Below the pieces are notes generated by a model. That model ran no database searches, was not told the DNA's origin, and was given only the letters and a program-made list of their open reading frames with translations. DNA of 64,000 nucleotides from Lutimaribacter saemankumensis (GTDB taxonomy: Bacteria > Pseudomonadota > Alphaproteobacteria > Rhodobacterales > Rhodobacteraceae): contig NZ_FNEB01000008.1 in NCBI RefSeq assembly GCF_900100005.1, forward strand, positions 62,001 to 126,000, in the 5' to 3' direction. Of the stretch, positions 35,089-44,801 are shown piece after piece; within the stretch, counting starts at the first letter, position 1, and each line of letters opens with the position of its first letter. The position numbers and the translations under genes were made by a program.

Positions 35089-36398
35089 CGCCATTCGACA
35101 TCGGCCTTGTCGCGCTTGCGGCGATGTTCGGCTCGGTCCTTCTGGGGCTCTACGTTCCGATTGCACTGATGCTGTGTTCCTTTGCGGGGGTCTGGGCGAT
35201 CAAGGGCTCGCCGATCTTGGCGTCAAAGCTGCTGGCGCTTGCGGCGAATGACGCGATTTCAAGCTATTTCTTCGGCGTGGTACCCCTGTTCGTGCTGATG
35301 GGTTTTATCGTGTCCGAGGCAGGTTTGGGGCGCGATGCGTTCGACGTGGCGAATGCCATGTTCCGGCGGCTCAAGGGGGGCTTGGGCGTCGGCACGGTGG
35401 GGGCAAACGCGATCTTTGCCGCGATCACCGGCATTTCCATCGCCTCGGCTGCCGTCTTCACCAAGATCGCGGTGCCCCAGATGATCCGCCACGGCTATGC
35501 CCCGCGTTTCGCGGTCGGGGTGGTTGCCGGCTCCAGCGTGCTTGGAATGCTGATCCCACCCTCGCTGCTGCTGATCCTCTATGGCATCCTGACCGAGCAG
35601 AGCATCGGCGACCTGTTCATCGCGGGGATCGGTCCGGGGATATTGCTGGCGATCTTCTTCGCTGCCGGGATCGTGCTGATGGCGGTCTTTGCGCCCCGCT
35701 TCGTTGGCCGGCCCGACGATGTGGACGATGGCGCGCTGCCGCCCGCCGTCATGCTGCGCAAGGGGCTTCCCATCGCCGGACTGATCGTGCTGGTGCTGGG
35801 CGGGATCTATGCCGGGGTCTTCACTCCGGTCGAGGCGGGCGCCATGGGGGCCATCGGCGCGCTGGTGCTGGGCTTTGCCATGCGGCGGCTGACCTGGGCC
35901 AAGCTGTGGACCGTTCTTGTGGATACCGGCATGGTCACGGCCACGATCTGCTTTCTGATCATCGCTGCGCAGATGTACAGCCGGATGCTGGCGCTGTCAG
36001 GCGTGCCGGGGGGGATCGGCGCCTGGGCGGCAGGGGCCGACCTGGGGTTCTGGGGGCTCATGCTGCTTTACGTGGCGATCGTGATCGCGCTGGGGATGAT
36101 CCTCGACAGTTCGTCCATCATGCTGATCCTCGTGCCGCTGATGCTGCCCGTGGTCATTCCCATGGGGCTCGATCTTGTCTGGTTCGGCATCGTCACGGTC
36201 CTGGCCGTGGAAATCGGCCTGCTGACACCGCCATTCGGCATCTCCGTCTATGTCATCAAGGCCACACTCGAAGATGACAGCATCACGCTGGCCGACATCT
36301 TTCGCGGGGCCGCGCCCTTTGCGCTGATGATGCTGGCGGTCCTGCTGATCGTCATCGCCATACCATCTGTCGCGACCGGCCTGTTGCCGGGCCGCTAG
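35085..36398 (+). CDS. TRAP transporter large permease (DctM family)
   Basis: A 437-residue ion-coupled translocator with the many hydrophobic helices of DctM: YFFGVVPLFVLMGFIVSEAGLG, AITGISIASAAVFTKIAVPQM, SSVLGMLIPPSLLLILYGIL, GMILDSSSIMLILVPLMLPV and IGLLTPPFGISVYVIKATL. The TPPFG motif near the end is characteristic. It completes the P-Q-M operon and is followed 17 bp later by the cyclase-family gene. Confidence 0.93.
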   Translation: MTPFDIGLVALAAMFGSVLLGLYVPIALMLCSFAGVWAIKGSPILASKLLALAANDAISSYFFGVVPLFVLMGFIVSEAGLGRDAFDVANAMFRRLKGGLGVGTVGANAIFAAITGISIASAAVFTKIAVPQMIRHGYAPRFAVGVVAGSSVLGMLIPPSLLLILYGILTEQSIGDLFIAGIGPGILLAIFFAAGIVLMAVFAPRFVGRPDDVDDGALPPAVMLRKGLPIAGLIVLVLGGIYAGVFTPVEAGAMGAIGALVLGFAMRRLTWAKLWTVLVDTGMVTATICFLIIAAQMYSRMLALSGVPGGIGAWAAGADLGFWGLMLLYVAIVIALGMILDSSSIMLILVPLMLPVVIPMGLDLVWFGIVTVLAVEIGLLTPPFGISVYVIKATLEDDSITLADIFRGAAPFALMMLAVLLIVIAIPSVATGLLPGR

Positions 36399-36415
36399 AA
36401 CGAAGGAGACACATC

Positions 36416-37192
36416 ATGCCACGCCGTTTCGTCGATATCTCCGTCCCTCTCGAAGCCGGGATCGCCAGCGATCCGCCGATCATGCTGCCAGAAATCGACT
36501 ATCTCGATCACAAGATGACGGCGGGTCAGATCGCGTCGTTCTTTCCGGGTCTGAAGGAAAGCGACCTGCCGGGCGGCGATGGCTGGGCGGTCGAGATGCT
36601 GCGCATATCCAGCCACAACGGCACACATCTGGACGCGCCCTATCACCACCATTCCACGATGAACAACGGTGAGCGGGCGATCACGATCGACGAGGTGCCG
36701 CTGGAATGGTGCTTTGCGCCCGGCGTGAAACTGGATTTCCGCCACTTTCCCGACGGCTATCTCGTCGGCGCGCAGGAGGTCGAGGACGAGCTGAAACGGA
36801 TCGGACATGACTTGCAGCCGCTCGACATCGTCGTCGTCAACACGGCCGCCGGTGCGAAATACGGCGCGCCCGATTACGTCGACAGCGGGTGCGGCATGGG
36901 GCGCGAGGCCACGCTCTACCTGCTGGAGCGCGGCGTGCGCGTGACCGGAACCGACGCCTGGAGCTGGGACGCACCGTTTTTGCATACGGCGAAGAAATGG
37001 ATGGAAACCCACGATCCCGGCATCATCTGGGAAGGCCACCGGGCGTCGATCGATATCGGGTATTGCCACATGGAGAAACTTGCCAATCTCGACAGCCTGC
37101 CGCCCACGGGGTTTACGATCAGCTGTTTCCCGATGAAGCTGAAGGGTGGGTCGGCCGGGTTCACCCGCGCCGTTGCGATTTTCGAGGAGTGA
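36416..37192 (+). CDS. cyclase family protein (kynurenine-formamidase-like)
   Basis: A 258-residue metal-dependent hydrolase of the cyclase/isatin-hydrolase family. The metal motif SSHNGTHLDAPYHHHS (HxGTHxDAPxH) lies near residue 65, and GTDAWSWDAPF and GHRASIDIGYCHMEKLANLD follow. Relatives open cyclic amides or hydrolyse N-formyl compounds. It is encoded with the TRAP transporter and an FAH-family enzyme, which suggests a short catabolic route for an imported acid. The substrate is not determined. Confidence 0.88.
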   Translation: MPRRFVDISVPLEAGIASDPPIMLPEIDYLDHKMTAGQIASFFPGLKESDLPGGDGWAVEMLRISSHNGTHLDAPYHHHSTMNNGERAITIDEVPLEWCFAPGVKLDFRHFPDGYLVGAQEVEDELKRIGHDLQPLDIVVVNTAAGAKYGAPDYVDSGCGMGREATLYLLERGVRVTGTDAWSWDAPFLHTAKKWMETHDPGIIWEGHRASIDIGYCHMEKLANLDSLPPTGFTISCFPMKLKGGSAGFTRAVAIFEE

Positions 37193-37196
37193 ACAA

Positions 37197-38099
37197 ATGA
37201 AACTGGGAACCGTCGCCCATGAGGGCGTGGAAAAACCCGTCGCGGTCATCGACGACGACACGCTGCTGGATCTGCGTGCTGCGGGGCTCGATATCCGCGA
37301 CATGGTGCAGCTTGTCGAAATGGGCGAGGCCGGGTTGGAGGCGGTGCGCGACGCGCTGGCCAATCCGCAATTCGGGGCCACGCTCGGCATGACGGATGTC
37401 GAGATGCGGGTGCCGATCCGGCCGGTGCAATACCGCGATTGCCTGGTGTTCGAAACGCATCTCAAGAACTGTTTCGTCGCCATGGAAAAGGTGACGGGCC
37501 GCAGCCACGAAATTCCACCCGTGTGGTATGATCAGCCGATCTATTACAAGGGCAACCGGCTGAGCTTCATCGGTGACGGGCAGGATGTGCGCTGGCCGAA
37601 CTACGCCGAGTTTCTGGACCTCGAACTTGAGCTGGCGATCATCATCGGCAAGCGTGGAACCGACATCCCGGCCAACGAGGCGCCGGGGTATATCTGGGGG
37701 TATACGATCCTCAACGACATGACGGCGCGGGATGCGCAGATGGTCGAGATGGCCGGCCAGCTTGGCCCGGCCAAGGGCAAGGATTTCGACACCGGCAATA
37801 TCCTGGGTCCGTGGATCGTGACGGCGGACGAGATCGGCCATCCGGCTGCACTGGATATGGAAGTGCGGGTGAACGGCACCCGGTGGGGCGGGGGCAATTC
37901 CGCGCAGATGCATCACAGCTTTGCCGATATCATCGCGCATATCTCGCGTTCTGAAACGCTCTATCCGGGCGAGGTGATCGGATCGGGAACGGTGGGCACG
38001 GGCTGCGGGCTGGAGCTGGGCAAGCGGCTGGAGCCGGGCGACAGGTTCGAGCTGGAGGTCGAAAAGATCGGCGTGCTGCGCAACCGGATCGTCCGCTGA
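37197..38099 (+). CDS. fumarylacetoacetate hydrolase family protein
   Basis: A 300-residue FAH-fold enzyme. Its metal-binding carboxylates are in EFLDLELELAIIIGKRG, with GYTILNDMTARDAQ, KGKDFDTGNILGPWIVTADE and VIGSGTVGTGCGLELGKRL as family blocks. Such proteins cleave C-C bonds in beta-diketo acids or isomerise ring-fission products. The ATG at 37197 lies 4 bp after the cyclase stop, so the two are coupled. It ends the TRAP operon and converges with the ABC permease gene across a hairpin-rich element. Confidence 0.9.
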   Translation: MKLGTVAHEGVEKPVAVIDDDTLLDLRAAGLDIRDMVQLVEMGEAGLEAVRDALANPQFGATLGMTDVEMRVPIRPVQYRDCLVFETHLKNCFVAMEKVTGRSHEIPPVWYDQPIYYKGNRLSFIGDGQDVRWPNYAEFLDLELELAIIIGKRGTDIPANEAPGYIWGYTILNDMTARDAQMVEMAGQLGPAKGKDFDTGNILGPWIVTADEIGHPAALDMEVRVNGTRWGGGNSAQMHHSFADIIAHISRSETLYPGEVIGSGTVGTGCGLELGKRLEPGDRFELEVEKIGVLRNRIVR

Positions 38100-38130
38100 G
38101 GGGTTCCGACGCGGCTGCGCGCGCGTCGGC

Positions 38131-38205
38131 GGGGGCAGGGGGCTCTGCCCCCTCTTGGGCCTTTGGCCCAATTCACCCCCGGAAGTATTTGAGGCAAGAT
38201 GAAGG
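38131..38205. repeat. Rhodobacterales-type intergenic hairpin element
   Basis: Two consecutive hairpins: GGGGGCAG/CTGCCCCC with loop GGGGCT (38131-38152) and TTGGGCC-TTT-GGCCCAA (38155-38171), followed by the A/T-richer CCCCCGGAAGTATTTGAGGC (38176-38195) and AAGATGAAG. I recall very similar sequences at many 3' gene ends in Rhodobacteraceae genomes. It separates two convergent genes, so it may act as a bidirectional terminator. No other copy was noticed in this window. Confidence 0.6.
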
Positions 38206-38216
38206 TGGATCGGCGC

Positions 38217-39008
38217 CTAGCTGCGCCAGCGCAGCATGCGGGTTTCGACCCTGCCGATCAGAAAGCTGACGGTCACGCCAAGCGCCGACAGGATAACCAC
38301 GCCGGCGAACAGGCGTTCGAGATCGTAGAGCGATCCGGCCTCGAGGATATAGGCGCCGATGCCGTATTGCGCGCCCAGCATTTCGGCGGCGACCAGCAGG
38401 ATGATCCCGATCGACAGCGATATGCGCAGCCCCGACAGGATTCCGGGCAGGGCGCCGGGCAGCACGATCTTGGTGACGATGGACAGCCAGGGCAGGCCAA
38501 AGCTCTGGCCCATTCGGATCAGCGTGCGGTCCACATTGTCGACGGCGCCGAAGGTGGCCACCACCGTCGGCGTGAAGGTGCCCAGGGCGATCAGCGCGTA
38601 TTTCGATCCTTCGTCGATCCCGAACCAGATCACGAAAAGCGGCAGAAGCGCGATTTTCGGGATCGGGAACAGCGCCGCGACCAGTGGCACCAGCCCCGCA
38701 CGGGCAAGGCTGAACAGGCCGATCAGAACGCCGATGCCGATCCCGGCGGTGACGCCCATGGCGCTGCCCACCGCCAGCCGGCTGAGCGAGGGCAGGACGT
38801 GTTGCATCAGGAGGCCCGATTGCCAAAGGCCGATCAGCGTCCTGGCCACGTCCGAGGGCTTTGGCAGGGTCAGGCTGGAAATCCAGCCCGCGCGCGTGCC
38901 CCATTCGACCACGGCGATCAGCAGGACGAAAACCACCAGCCCGACGCCGCGTTTCTGAACCGGGCGGAAGCCGCCGCCGCGAAAGGGAACCTGGCGCGCC
39001 TCAGCCAT
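38217..39008 (-). CDS. ABC transporter permease (SsuC/TauC type)
   Basis: A 263-residue inner-membrane permease with about six helices: VGLVVFVLLIAVVEWGT, LAVGSAMGVTAGIGIGVLIGL, LVPLVAALFPIPKIALLPLFVIWFG, and ISLSIGIILLVAAEMLGAQYGIG with the EAA-type coupling region. It belongs to the NitT/TauT/SsuABC group for nitrate, taurine, sulfonates, pyrimidine precursors and others. It is the last of three minus-strand genes (receptor, ATPase, permease), overlapping the ATPase end by 8 bp. Confidence 0.9.
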   Translation of the reverse strand: MAEARQVPFRGGGFRPVQKRGVGLVVFVLLIAVVEWGTRAGWISSLTLPKPSDVARTLIGLWQSGLLMQHVLPSLSRLAVGSAMGVTAGIGIGVLIGLFSLARAGLVPLVAALFPIPKIALLPLFVIWFGIDEGSKYALIALGTFTPTVVATFGAVDNVDRTLIRMGQSFGLPWLSIVTKIVLPGALPGILSGLRISLSIGIILLVAAEMLGAQYGIGAYILEAGSLYDLERLFAGVVILSALGVTVSFLIGRVETRMLRWRS

Positions 39009-39768
39009 GGGCCAGCTCCGCGTCGGCGGCCTTGGCCTCTTCGCGCATCAGTTGCCACAGGTGATCCTGCGCGCGGGCCAGGTCCGGGTCGGTCGCATCG
39101 CGCTGATCGAGAGGGGTGTCGATCTCGACCACCTCGCGGATGCGGCCGGGGCGGCGCGACAACACCACGATCTTGTGGCCCAGGCGCACGGCCTCGGACA
39201 GGTTGTGGGTGACATAGACGGCGGTAAAGGGCGTGCGCGTCCACAGTCCGACAAGATCGTCCATCAGCAACTCCCGCGTTTGCGCGTCGAGTGCGGAAAG
39301 CGGTTCATCCATCAGCATCACGGCCGGGTTGACCGCAAGCGCGCGGGCGATCGCCACACGCTGTTTCATGCCGCCGGACAATTGCCGGGGCAGGGCATTC
39401 GCGAAATCCGACAGGTTCGTGCGCGCCAGGACGTCCGCGATGCGATCCGCGCGGTCCTTGCGCGAAACCGCGCGGTCTTCGAGCACGAGCGAGATGTTGC
39501 CCGCGACCGACCGCCAGGGCAGCAGCGCGAAATCCTGGAACACGAAGGTCAGCGGGTTGAGGCAATCGGCGGGCGGGTCGCCCAGTTGGAGTATCCTGCC
39601 CGCGCTTGGCCGTTCCAGCCCGCCGATCATCCGCAGCAGGGTGGATTTGCCACATCCCGACGGGCCGACGATGCAGACGATGCGGCCGGACGGGATGGAA
39701 AGCGAGATGTCGGACAAGACCTCGACCGCATCGTAGCGATGGGTCAGGCCCTCGATCGTGAGGTCCAT
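39001..39768 (-). CDS. ABC transporter ATP-binding protein (SsuB/TauB type)
   Basis: A 255-residue ATPase: Walker A VGPSGCGKST, Q-loop FVFQDFALLPWRSV, signature [18 protein letters not shown], Walker B VMLMDEPLSALDAQTR and H-loop VYVTHNLSEAVRLG. The ATG at 39768 starts MDLTIEGLTHRYDAV and is preferred over the longer frame. It energises the adjacent NitT/TauT-type permease. Confidence 0.92.
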   Translation of the reverse strand: MDLTIEGLTHRYDAVEVLSDISLSIPSGRIVCIVGPSGCGKSTLLRMIGGLERPSAGRILQLGDPPADCLNPLTFVFQDFALLPWRSVAGNISLVLEDRAVSRKDRADRIADVLARTNLSDFANALPRQLSGGMKQRVAIARALAVNPAVMLMDEPLSALDAQTRELLMDDLVGLWTRTPFTAVYVTHNLSEAVRLGHKIVVLSRRPGRIREVVEIDTPLDQRDATDPDLARAQDHLWQLMREEAKAADAELAHG

Positions 39769-39813
39769 GGGGGCTCCTGTGGTGCGGGCCGCAAGGGCCC
39801 GCACCGGGGTTGG

Positions 39814-40827
39814 TCACATCGTCGACACGTAGGAGGTATCGACCAGCATGTCCATCGTGACGCTGTCCTTGACCAGGCCTTCGGCCTTGAACCAGTCGAG
39901 CTGGTCCTGCACCGAGGTCGTGTTCAATGCCGCGCCCGCGTTGATGCGCATCGCGCCGTTTACGATGCCGGGCTTGGCCTTTTCGTATTCGCGGTCGGTG
40001 TAGACGTATTTGTGAATCAGCTTGACCATGTCCTCGGCCGCGTCTTCGCCTGCGGTCTTGTCGACCAGCGCGGCGTTGAAGTCATCCGCTCCTTTCGAGA
40101 AGGCCGCCAGGAATGCCTCGGTCTTGGCGCGCTCGTCGGCGGCGTTCGTGGCCGAGGTGAAGACAGTGGTGACCTGGTAGTCGGGGATGTAAACGGCCAC
40201 GTCGCCGATGATATGCACCGCGCCCGACCCGGCCAGCGGCTTGGCGATATGCGGCACGATCGACCAGGCATCGACCTGGCCCGATTTCATCGCGCCGATG
40301 ATGGCGCCGACCTTTTGCAGCGGGGTAAAGGCCACTTCGACCCCTTCGGCCTGCGCGATCTTGGACCCCATGTAGTGGAAGGACGATCCCGCCTGCGTCA
40401 CGGCCCATTTCTTGCCGGCCAGTTGTGCGGGGCTGGTCAGACCGGCCTGGAATGCCGCGTCCGAGGCCAGGATTTTCTGCCCGTCGATGCCCTTTTCTTC
40501 GGAAAGCGCGCCGCCGATGACTTTGGTCGCGCCCTTTTCTGCAAGGCTGATCAGACCCCCCGAAATCGCAGTGACGGCGTAATCGGCATCGCCCGACGCG
40601 ATGGCCACGGCCATGGGCTGCGCGGCCTGGAAGAACTTGAACTCCACGTCCAGCCCGGCTTCGGCGAAATAGCCGCGTTCATAGGCGACGAAGCTGGCGG
40701 CGTGGCTGGTGAAGGGCAGCGCGCCCACGACCAGTTTCGTATTGGCCAGAGCGGGCGTGCCCAGCATCGGCAGCGTGGCGGCCCCTGCCATCAGGCCCAG
40801 CGTGTTGCGGCGTGTGAATTGGGTCAT
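39814..40827 (-). CDS. ABC transporter substrate-binding protein (NitT/TauT family)
   Basis: A 337-residue receptor with a Tat-like export sequence (MTQFTRRNTLGLMAGAATLPMLGTPALA; RRN after a polar start, then a hydrophobic core). The mature domain has KLVVGALPFTSHAASFVAYERGYFAEAGLDVEFKFF, typical of the SsuA/THI5-like fold, and a central GKKWAVTQAGSSFHYMGSK. It is the first gene of its ABC operon. The ligand may be an aromatic or heterocyclic acid, or an N-containing compound; sequence does not decide. Confidence 0.9.
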   Translation of the reverse strand: MTQFTRRNTLGLMAGAATLPMLGTPALANTKLVVGALPFTSHAASFVAYERGYFAEAGLDVEFKFFQAAQPMAVAIASGDADYAVTAISGGLISLAEKGATKVIGGALSEEKGIDGQKILASDAAFQAGLTSPAQLAGKKWAVTQAGSSFHYMGSKIAQAEGVEVAFTPLQKVGAIIGAMKSGQVDAWSIVPHIAKPLAGSGAVHIIGDVAVYIPDYQVTTVFTSATNAADERAKTEAFLAAFSKGADDFNAALVDKTAGEDAAEDMVKLIHKYVYTDREYEKAKPGIVNGAMRINAGAALNTTSVQDQLDWFKAEGLVKDSVTMDMLVDTSYVSTM

Positions 40828-40967
40828 TTGTTCCTCCCCCCGAATGTCTCGTTACCGGCAAAGGTTTGACCGAACGGCCGGGGAAATCAACCCGCGACAG
40901 CCCGACGCTTGCCCGGGGCGCGCGGAAGGCTTAAACCCCTCACGCGCGAACGAGGAAGGACACCCAT

Positions 40968-42758
40968 ATGGCTGAGGCGGCGCCAACCGGCGAACAGGAG
41001 CGCGAAAAATCGAAACGCGTGGGCGCGTTGGGCCGCTTGTGGCCCTTCATGAAGCCCTATCGCAAGCTGATGGCCGCGGCCGTCATGGCGCTTGTGCTGA
41101 CGGCATGCGTGTCGTTGATCCTGCCGATGGCAGTGCGGCGCGTCGTGGACAATTTCGGCGCCGAGGACGGCGCCCTGCTGGACCGCTATTTCGCGGCTGC
41201 GATGGGTCTGGCCGGATTGCTGGCGATCGGGACGGGGCTGCGTTACGCGCTGGTCACCCGGTTGGGCGAGCGTGTCGTGGCCGATATCCGCAAGGCGGTG
41301 TTCGACCGCGTTCTGGCCATGAGTCCCGCCTTTTACGAGCGCATCATGACGGGTGAGGTTCTCAGCCGGATCACCACCGACACGACGCTGATCCTGTCGG
41401 TGATCGGGTCTTCGATCTCGATCGCGCTGCGCAACATCCTGATCTTCATCGGCGGGCTGACCTTGATGCTGCTGACCTCGGCCAAGCTGACGGGGCTGGT
41501 GCTGTTGCTGGTGCCCATCGTGATCGTCCCGATCCTGACGCTGGGCCGCAAGCTGCGCAAGCTCAGCCGTGAAAACCAGGACTGGATCGCGGAGAGTTCC
41601 GGCAGCGCGTCCGAGGCGCTGTCGAGCGTGCAGACGGTGCAGGCCTTTACCCATGAAATCCATACGCGGCGCAGTTTTTCGGACGTGACCGAGAAAAGCT
41701 TTGATGCAGCGCGGCGGCGCATTACCACCCGTGCGGTGATGACGGTGATCGTGATCTTCCTGGTGTTTTCCGGCATCGTCGGGGTGCTTTGGATAGGCGC
41801 CAATGACGTGCGCGCCGGAACCATGACGCCGGGGGCGCTGGTGCAGTTCGTGATCTATTCGGTCATGGTGGCGGGCGGTGTCGGCGCGTTGTCCGAGATC
41901 TGGGGCGAGTTGCAGCGTGCGGCAGGTGCGACCGAACGGCTGGTCGAATTGCTTGAAACCGAAGACGCGGTGAACGACCCGTCCAAGCCCGTGTCGCTGT
42001 CGGCGCCGGTGCGGGGCGAGATCGCGTTCGACCATGTGTCGTTCCAGTACCCAGCACGGCCCGACATTCCCGCGCTGGACGACGTGGACCTTGTGATCCA
42101 GCCGGGCGAAACGGTCGCCCTTGTCGGACCTTCGGGTGCAGGCAAGACGACCGTGATCCAGCTGATCCAGCGGTTCTACGATCCGCAAAAGGGTAAGATA
42201 ACGCTGGATGGTGTCGCGCTGACGGACATGGCGCGCGACGATTTCCGCCGCCACCTTGCGCTCGTTCCGCAGGACCCCGTGATCTTTGCCACCACCGCGC
42301 GCGAAAACATCCGGTTCGGCCGCCCCGAGGCCAGCGATGCCGAGGTCGAGGCCGCCGCGCGTGCCGCTGCGGCGCATGATTTCATCATGGCGCTGCCGGA
42401 TGGCTATGACAGCCAGGTCGGCGAACGCGGCGTGATGCTGTCGGGCGGGCAGAAACAGCGCATCGCCATCGCCCGCGCGATTCTGCGGGATGCGCCGGTA
42501 CTGTTGCTGGACGAGGCGACAAGCGCGCTGGATGCCGAAAGCGAACGCGCCGTTCAAAGCGCCGTCGACATGCTGGCCGAGGGCCGGACCACGATCATCG
42601 TCGCGCACCGTTTGGCCACGGTCAAAAAGGCCGACCGTATCATCGTGATGGAGGCGGGCCGGGTCGTGGCCCAGGGCACCCATGACGAGCTGGTGGCGCA
42701 GGGCGGCCTTTATGCACGCCTCGCGCGGCTGCAGTTCACGGACGGTCGGGCCGCCTGA
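40968..42758 (+). CDS. MsbA-like ABC exporter (fused TM-ATPase)
   Basis: A 596-residue half-transporter: six membrane helices over about residues 25-310 (LMAAAVMALVLTACVSLILPM, ISIALRNILIFIGGLTLMLLT, MTVIVIFLVFSGIVGVLWIGA), then the nucleotide-binding domain with Walker A LVGPSGAGKTT, signature VMLSGGQKQRIAIARAIL, Walker B VLLLDEATSALDAES and H-loop IIVAHRLATV. It would dimerise and export a lipid, peptide or drug. It is monocistronic, with a 140-bp upstream region shared with the divergent ABC operon. Confidence 0.9.
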   Translation: MAEAAPTGEQEREKSKRVGALGRLWPFMKPYRKLMAAAVMALVLTACVSLILPMAVRRVVDNFGAEDGALLDRYFAAAMGLAGLLAIGTGLRYALVTRLGERVVADIRKAVFDRVLAMSPAFYERIMTGEVLSRITTDTTLILSVIGSSISIALRNILIFIGGLTLMLLTSAKLTGLVLLLVPIVIVPILTLGRKLRKLSRENQDWIAESSGSASEALSSVQTVQAFTHEIHTRRSFSDVTEKSFDAARRRITTRAVMTVIVIFLVFSGIVGVLWIGANDVRAGTMTPGALVQFVIYSVMVAGGVGALSEIWGELQRAAGATERLVELLETEDAVNDPSKPVSLSAPVRGEIAFDHVSFQYPARPDIPALDDVDLVIQPGETVALVGPSGAGKTTVIQLIQRFYDPQKGKITLDGVALTDMARDDFRRHLALVPQDPVIFATTARENIRFGRPEASDAEVEAAARAAAAHDFIMALPDGYDSQVGERGVMLSGGQKQRIAIARAILRDAPVLLLDEATSALDAESERAVQSAVDMLAEGRTTIIVAHRLATVKKADRIIVMEAGRVVAQGTHDELVAQGGLYARLARLQFTDGRAA

Positions 42759-42779
42759 CGGGGGTGGGCCGTGATGGTC

Positions 42780-43976
42780 CTAGAGGCTGGCGACGGCGCG
42801 GGCCAGGATCTGCATCCCGGTCACAAGATCGGCCTCGTCGGTGTCTTCGGCGAAATCGTGGCTGATCCCGTTGATCGACGGCACGAACAGCATCGCCGCC
42901 GGCATGAGTTTCGCGACATTCGCCGCGTCATGCAGCGCGCCCGATTGCATGCGCCGCCACCGGCCGGGGCAAACCGTTTCGGCCGCGTCGGCCAGCGCGT
43001 TCTGCAAGGGTGCCGCCATATCCACCGGCTCCAGCCCCAGCATCGTGCCGAATTCGACCGCCAGCCCGCTGTCGGCCGCAATCTCGGCGGCGGTATCGCG
43101 GATGATCGTTTCCATCCGGCGCAGGCGGTCGCCATCGCCGTCGCGCCACTGCATCGAAAAGGTGCAGCGCCCCGGAACGATGGAATGTGCGTTGGGATGC
43201 ACCTCGATATGGCCATTGGTCCAGACGGTTTGCGGCGTCACCACGTTGCGGAACCTTTCGTTGATCGCGGTGATGAAGGCGACCATCGCCTGCACCGCGT
43301 CCTTGCGGCGGTGCATCGGCGTCGTGCCGGCATGGTTCTGTTCGCCGTCAAAGGTGATGCGCATGTCGCGGATGCCGACGATATCGGTGACGACGCCCGC
43401 GGCCTCGCCGGCTTCGTAGAGCCACGGGCCCTGTTCGATATGCACCTCGACAAAGCCCGAAAACCGGCCGGGATCGACGAAATCGCTGGCAAGGTGGGAC
43501 ATCGCGCTGCGCGCCTCGGCGAAGGTGATGCCGTCGCGGTCGGTAAGACGGTCGGCGGCGTCCAGCGACAGGGCGCCCGACCAGATGGTCGATCCCGTGG
43601 TCACGCCGAAGCGCCCCTCTTCGTCCTGGAAATTTGCGATCGATATGGGCGGGCCGCCCGCTTCGGCCGATGCGCGGGCCAGTTCCAGGCCGCAGATCAC
43701 GCCAAGCGCCCCATCGAGCCAGCCGCCTTCGGGCTGGCTGTCGGAATGAGAGCCGACCAGCAGCGATTTTTCCGCGTCCGACAGGCCGAACAGGCTGCCC
43801 ACCGGGTCGTAATGCGGCGTCAGGCCGGCGTCTTGCATCTGTCCGGCCAGCCAGTCACGCGCGGCGATGTCGGGCGGTGAAAAGGCCGGACGCACGACAC
43901 CCTTTCCGACCCCGGATGCGCCAAAGCCGCGCAATGTGTGAAGGTCGTTCAGAAATCGGTCGGGGTTGATCTGCAT
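42780..43976 (-). CDS. Zn-dependent N-carbamoyl/allantoate amidohydrolase family protein
   Basis: A 398-residue M20-family amidase-type hydrolase. Binuclear metal-site motifs are [20 protein letters not shown] (about residues 75-95) and [10 protein letters not shown], and the dimerisation-domain sequences [16 protein letters not shown] and [20 protein letters not shown] are present. This matches allantoate amidohydrolase, beta-ureidopropionase and N-carbamoyl-L-amino-acid hydrolases. The ATG at 43976 gives normal length; the open frame continues far upstream without meaning. Its neighbours do not fix the substrate. Confidence 0.88.
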   Translation of the reverse strand: MQINPDRFLNDLHTLRGFGASGVGKGVVRPAFSPPDIAARDWLAGQMQDAGLTPHYDPVGSLFGLSDAEKSLLVGSHSDSQPEGGWLDGALGVICGLELARASAEAGGPPISIANFQDEEGRFGVTTGSTIWSGALSLDAADRLTDRDGITFAEARSAMSHLASDFVDPGRFSGFVEVHIEQGPWLYEAGEAAGVVTDIVGIRDMRITFDGEQNHAGTTPMHRRKDAVQAMVAFITAINERFRNVVTPQTVWTNGHIEVHPNAHSIVPGRCTFSMQWRDGDGDRLRRMETIIRDTAAEIAADSGLAVEFGTMLGLEPVDMAAPLQNALADAAETVCPGRWRRMQSGALHDAANVAKLMPAAMLFVPSINGISHDFAEDTDEADLVTGMQILARAVASL

Positions 43977-44099
43977 GGCGGCGCTCCTTTTCGGTGACGC
44001 AACGGAGCCAACACCATGTGCGCCGCATGCGCAAGCTGGCCATTGCATCCCCGTGCCTGGCCTCCTAATCCGGTGCCGAAGGTGAAACAGGGGGTCGAG

Positions 44100-44753
44100 A
44101 TGTCCACCATCACGCTTGTGCGCCACGGGCAGGCCAATACGACGGCGCGGGACGAGGCCGATTACGACCGGCTCAGTGCGCTTGGACACAGGCAGGCCGA
44201 ATGGCTGGGCGATCACCTGCGCCACACGCGCGAGCATTACAGCCGTGTCTATACCGGTAGCTTGACGCGGCACCGCGAAACGGCGGCCTCGATGGGGTTC
44301 GACGCAGATGCTGCGGTGGATGCGCGTCTGAACGAGTTGGAATTCTTTACCCTGGCGCATGCGCTGCAGGCCGAACATGGTGTGCCGCTTCCCGCCACGC
44401 GCGAGGATTTCGTGGGCTACATGCCGCGCCTAATGCAGGCCTGGGCCGATGGCCGCATCGAAGGCGCGCCGGAGAGTTTCGCCAGTTTCGAAAAGCGGAT
44501 CAGCGATGCGCTGGCCGAGATCGCGGGCGGGCACGGGCCTGCGCTGATCGTCACCTCGGGCGGGTTGATCGGCATGGCGGTGCGGCAGGTCATGGGGCTG
44601 GGCATTGCGGCCTATGCGCAGACGGCGATCGCGATCATGAACACCTCCGTCCATCGCCTGCACCCGATTGGCGATGCACTGGCTCTGACGCAATTCAACG
44701 CCGTGCCGCATCTGGACCGGCCCGAGAGGCAATTTGCCCAGACCCATCTTTAA
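44100..44753 (+). CDS. histidine phosphatase family protein
   Basis: A 217-residue phosphoglycerate-mutase-like phosphatase. The catalytic RHG motif is in [14 protein letters not shown] (His near residue 8), with [15 protein letters not shown] supplying the second phosphate-pocket arginine and histidine, and [17 protein letters not shown] in place of the usual VxHGGxI. Probably cytoplasmic; substrate unknown. It ends 48 bp upstream of the saccharopine dehydrogenase genes on the same strand. Confidence 0.85.
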   Translation: MSTITLVRHGQANTTARDEADYDRLSALGHRQAEWLGDHLRHTREHYSRVYTGSLTRHRETAASMGFDADAAVDARLNELEFFTLAHALQAEHGVPLPATREDFVGYMPRLMQAWADGRIEGAPESFASFEKRISDALAEIAGGHGPALIVTSGGLIGMAVRQVMGLGIAAYAQTAIAIMNTSVHRLHPIGDALALTQFNAVPHLDRPERQFAQTHL

Positions 44754-44801
44754 GCCGCGCGAAGGCGGCGCTAGGCTGCGGCCAAATCACATGAGGGACA
44801 C

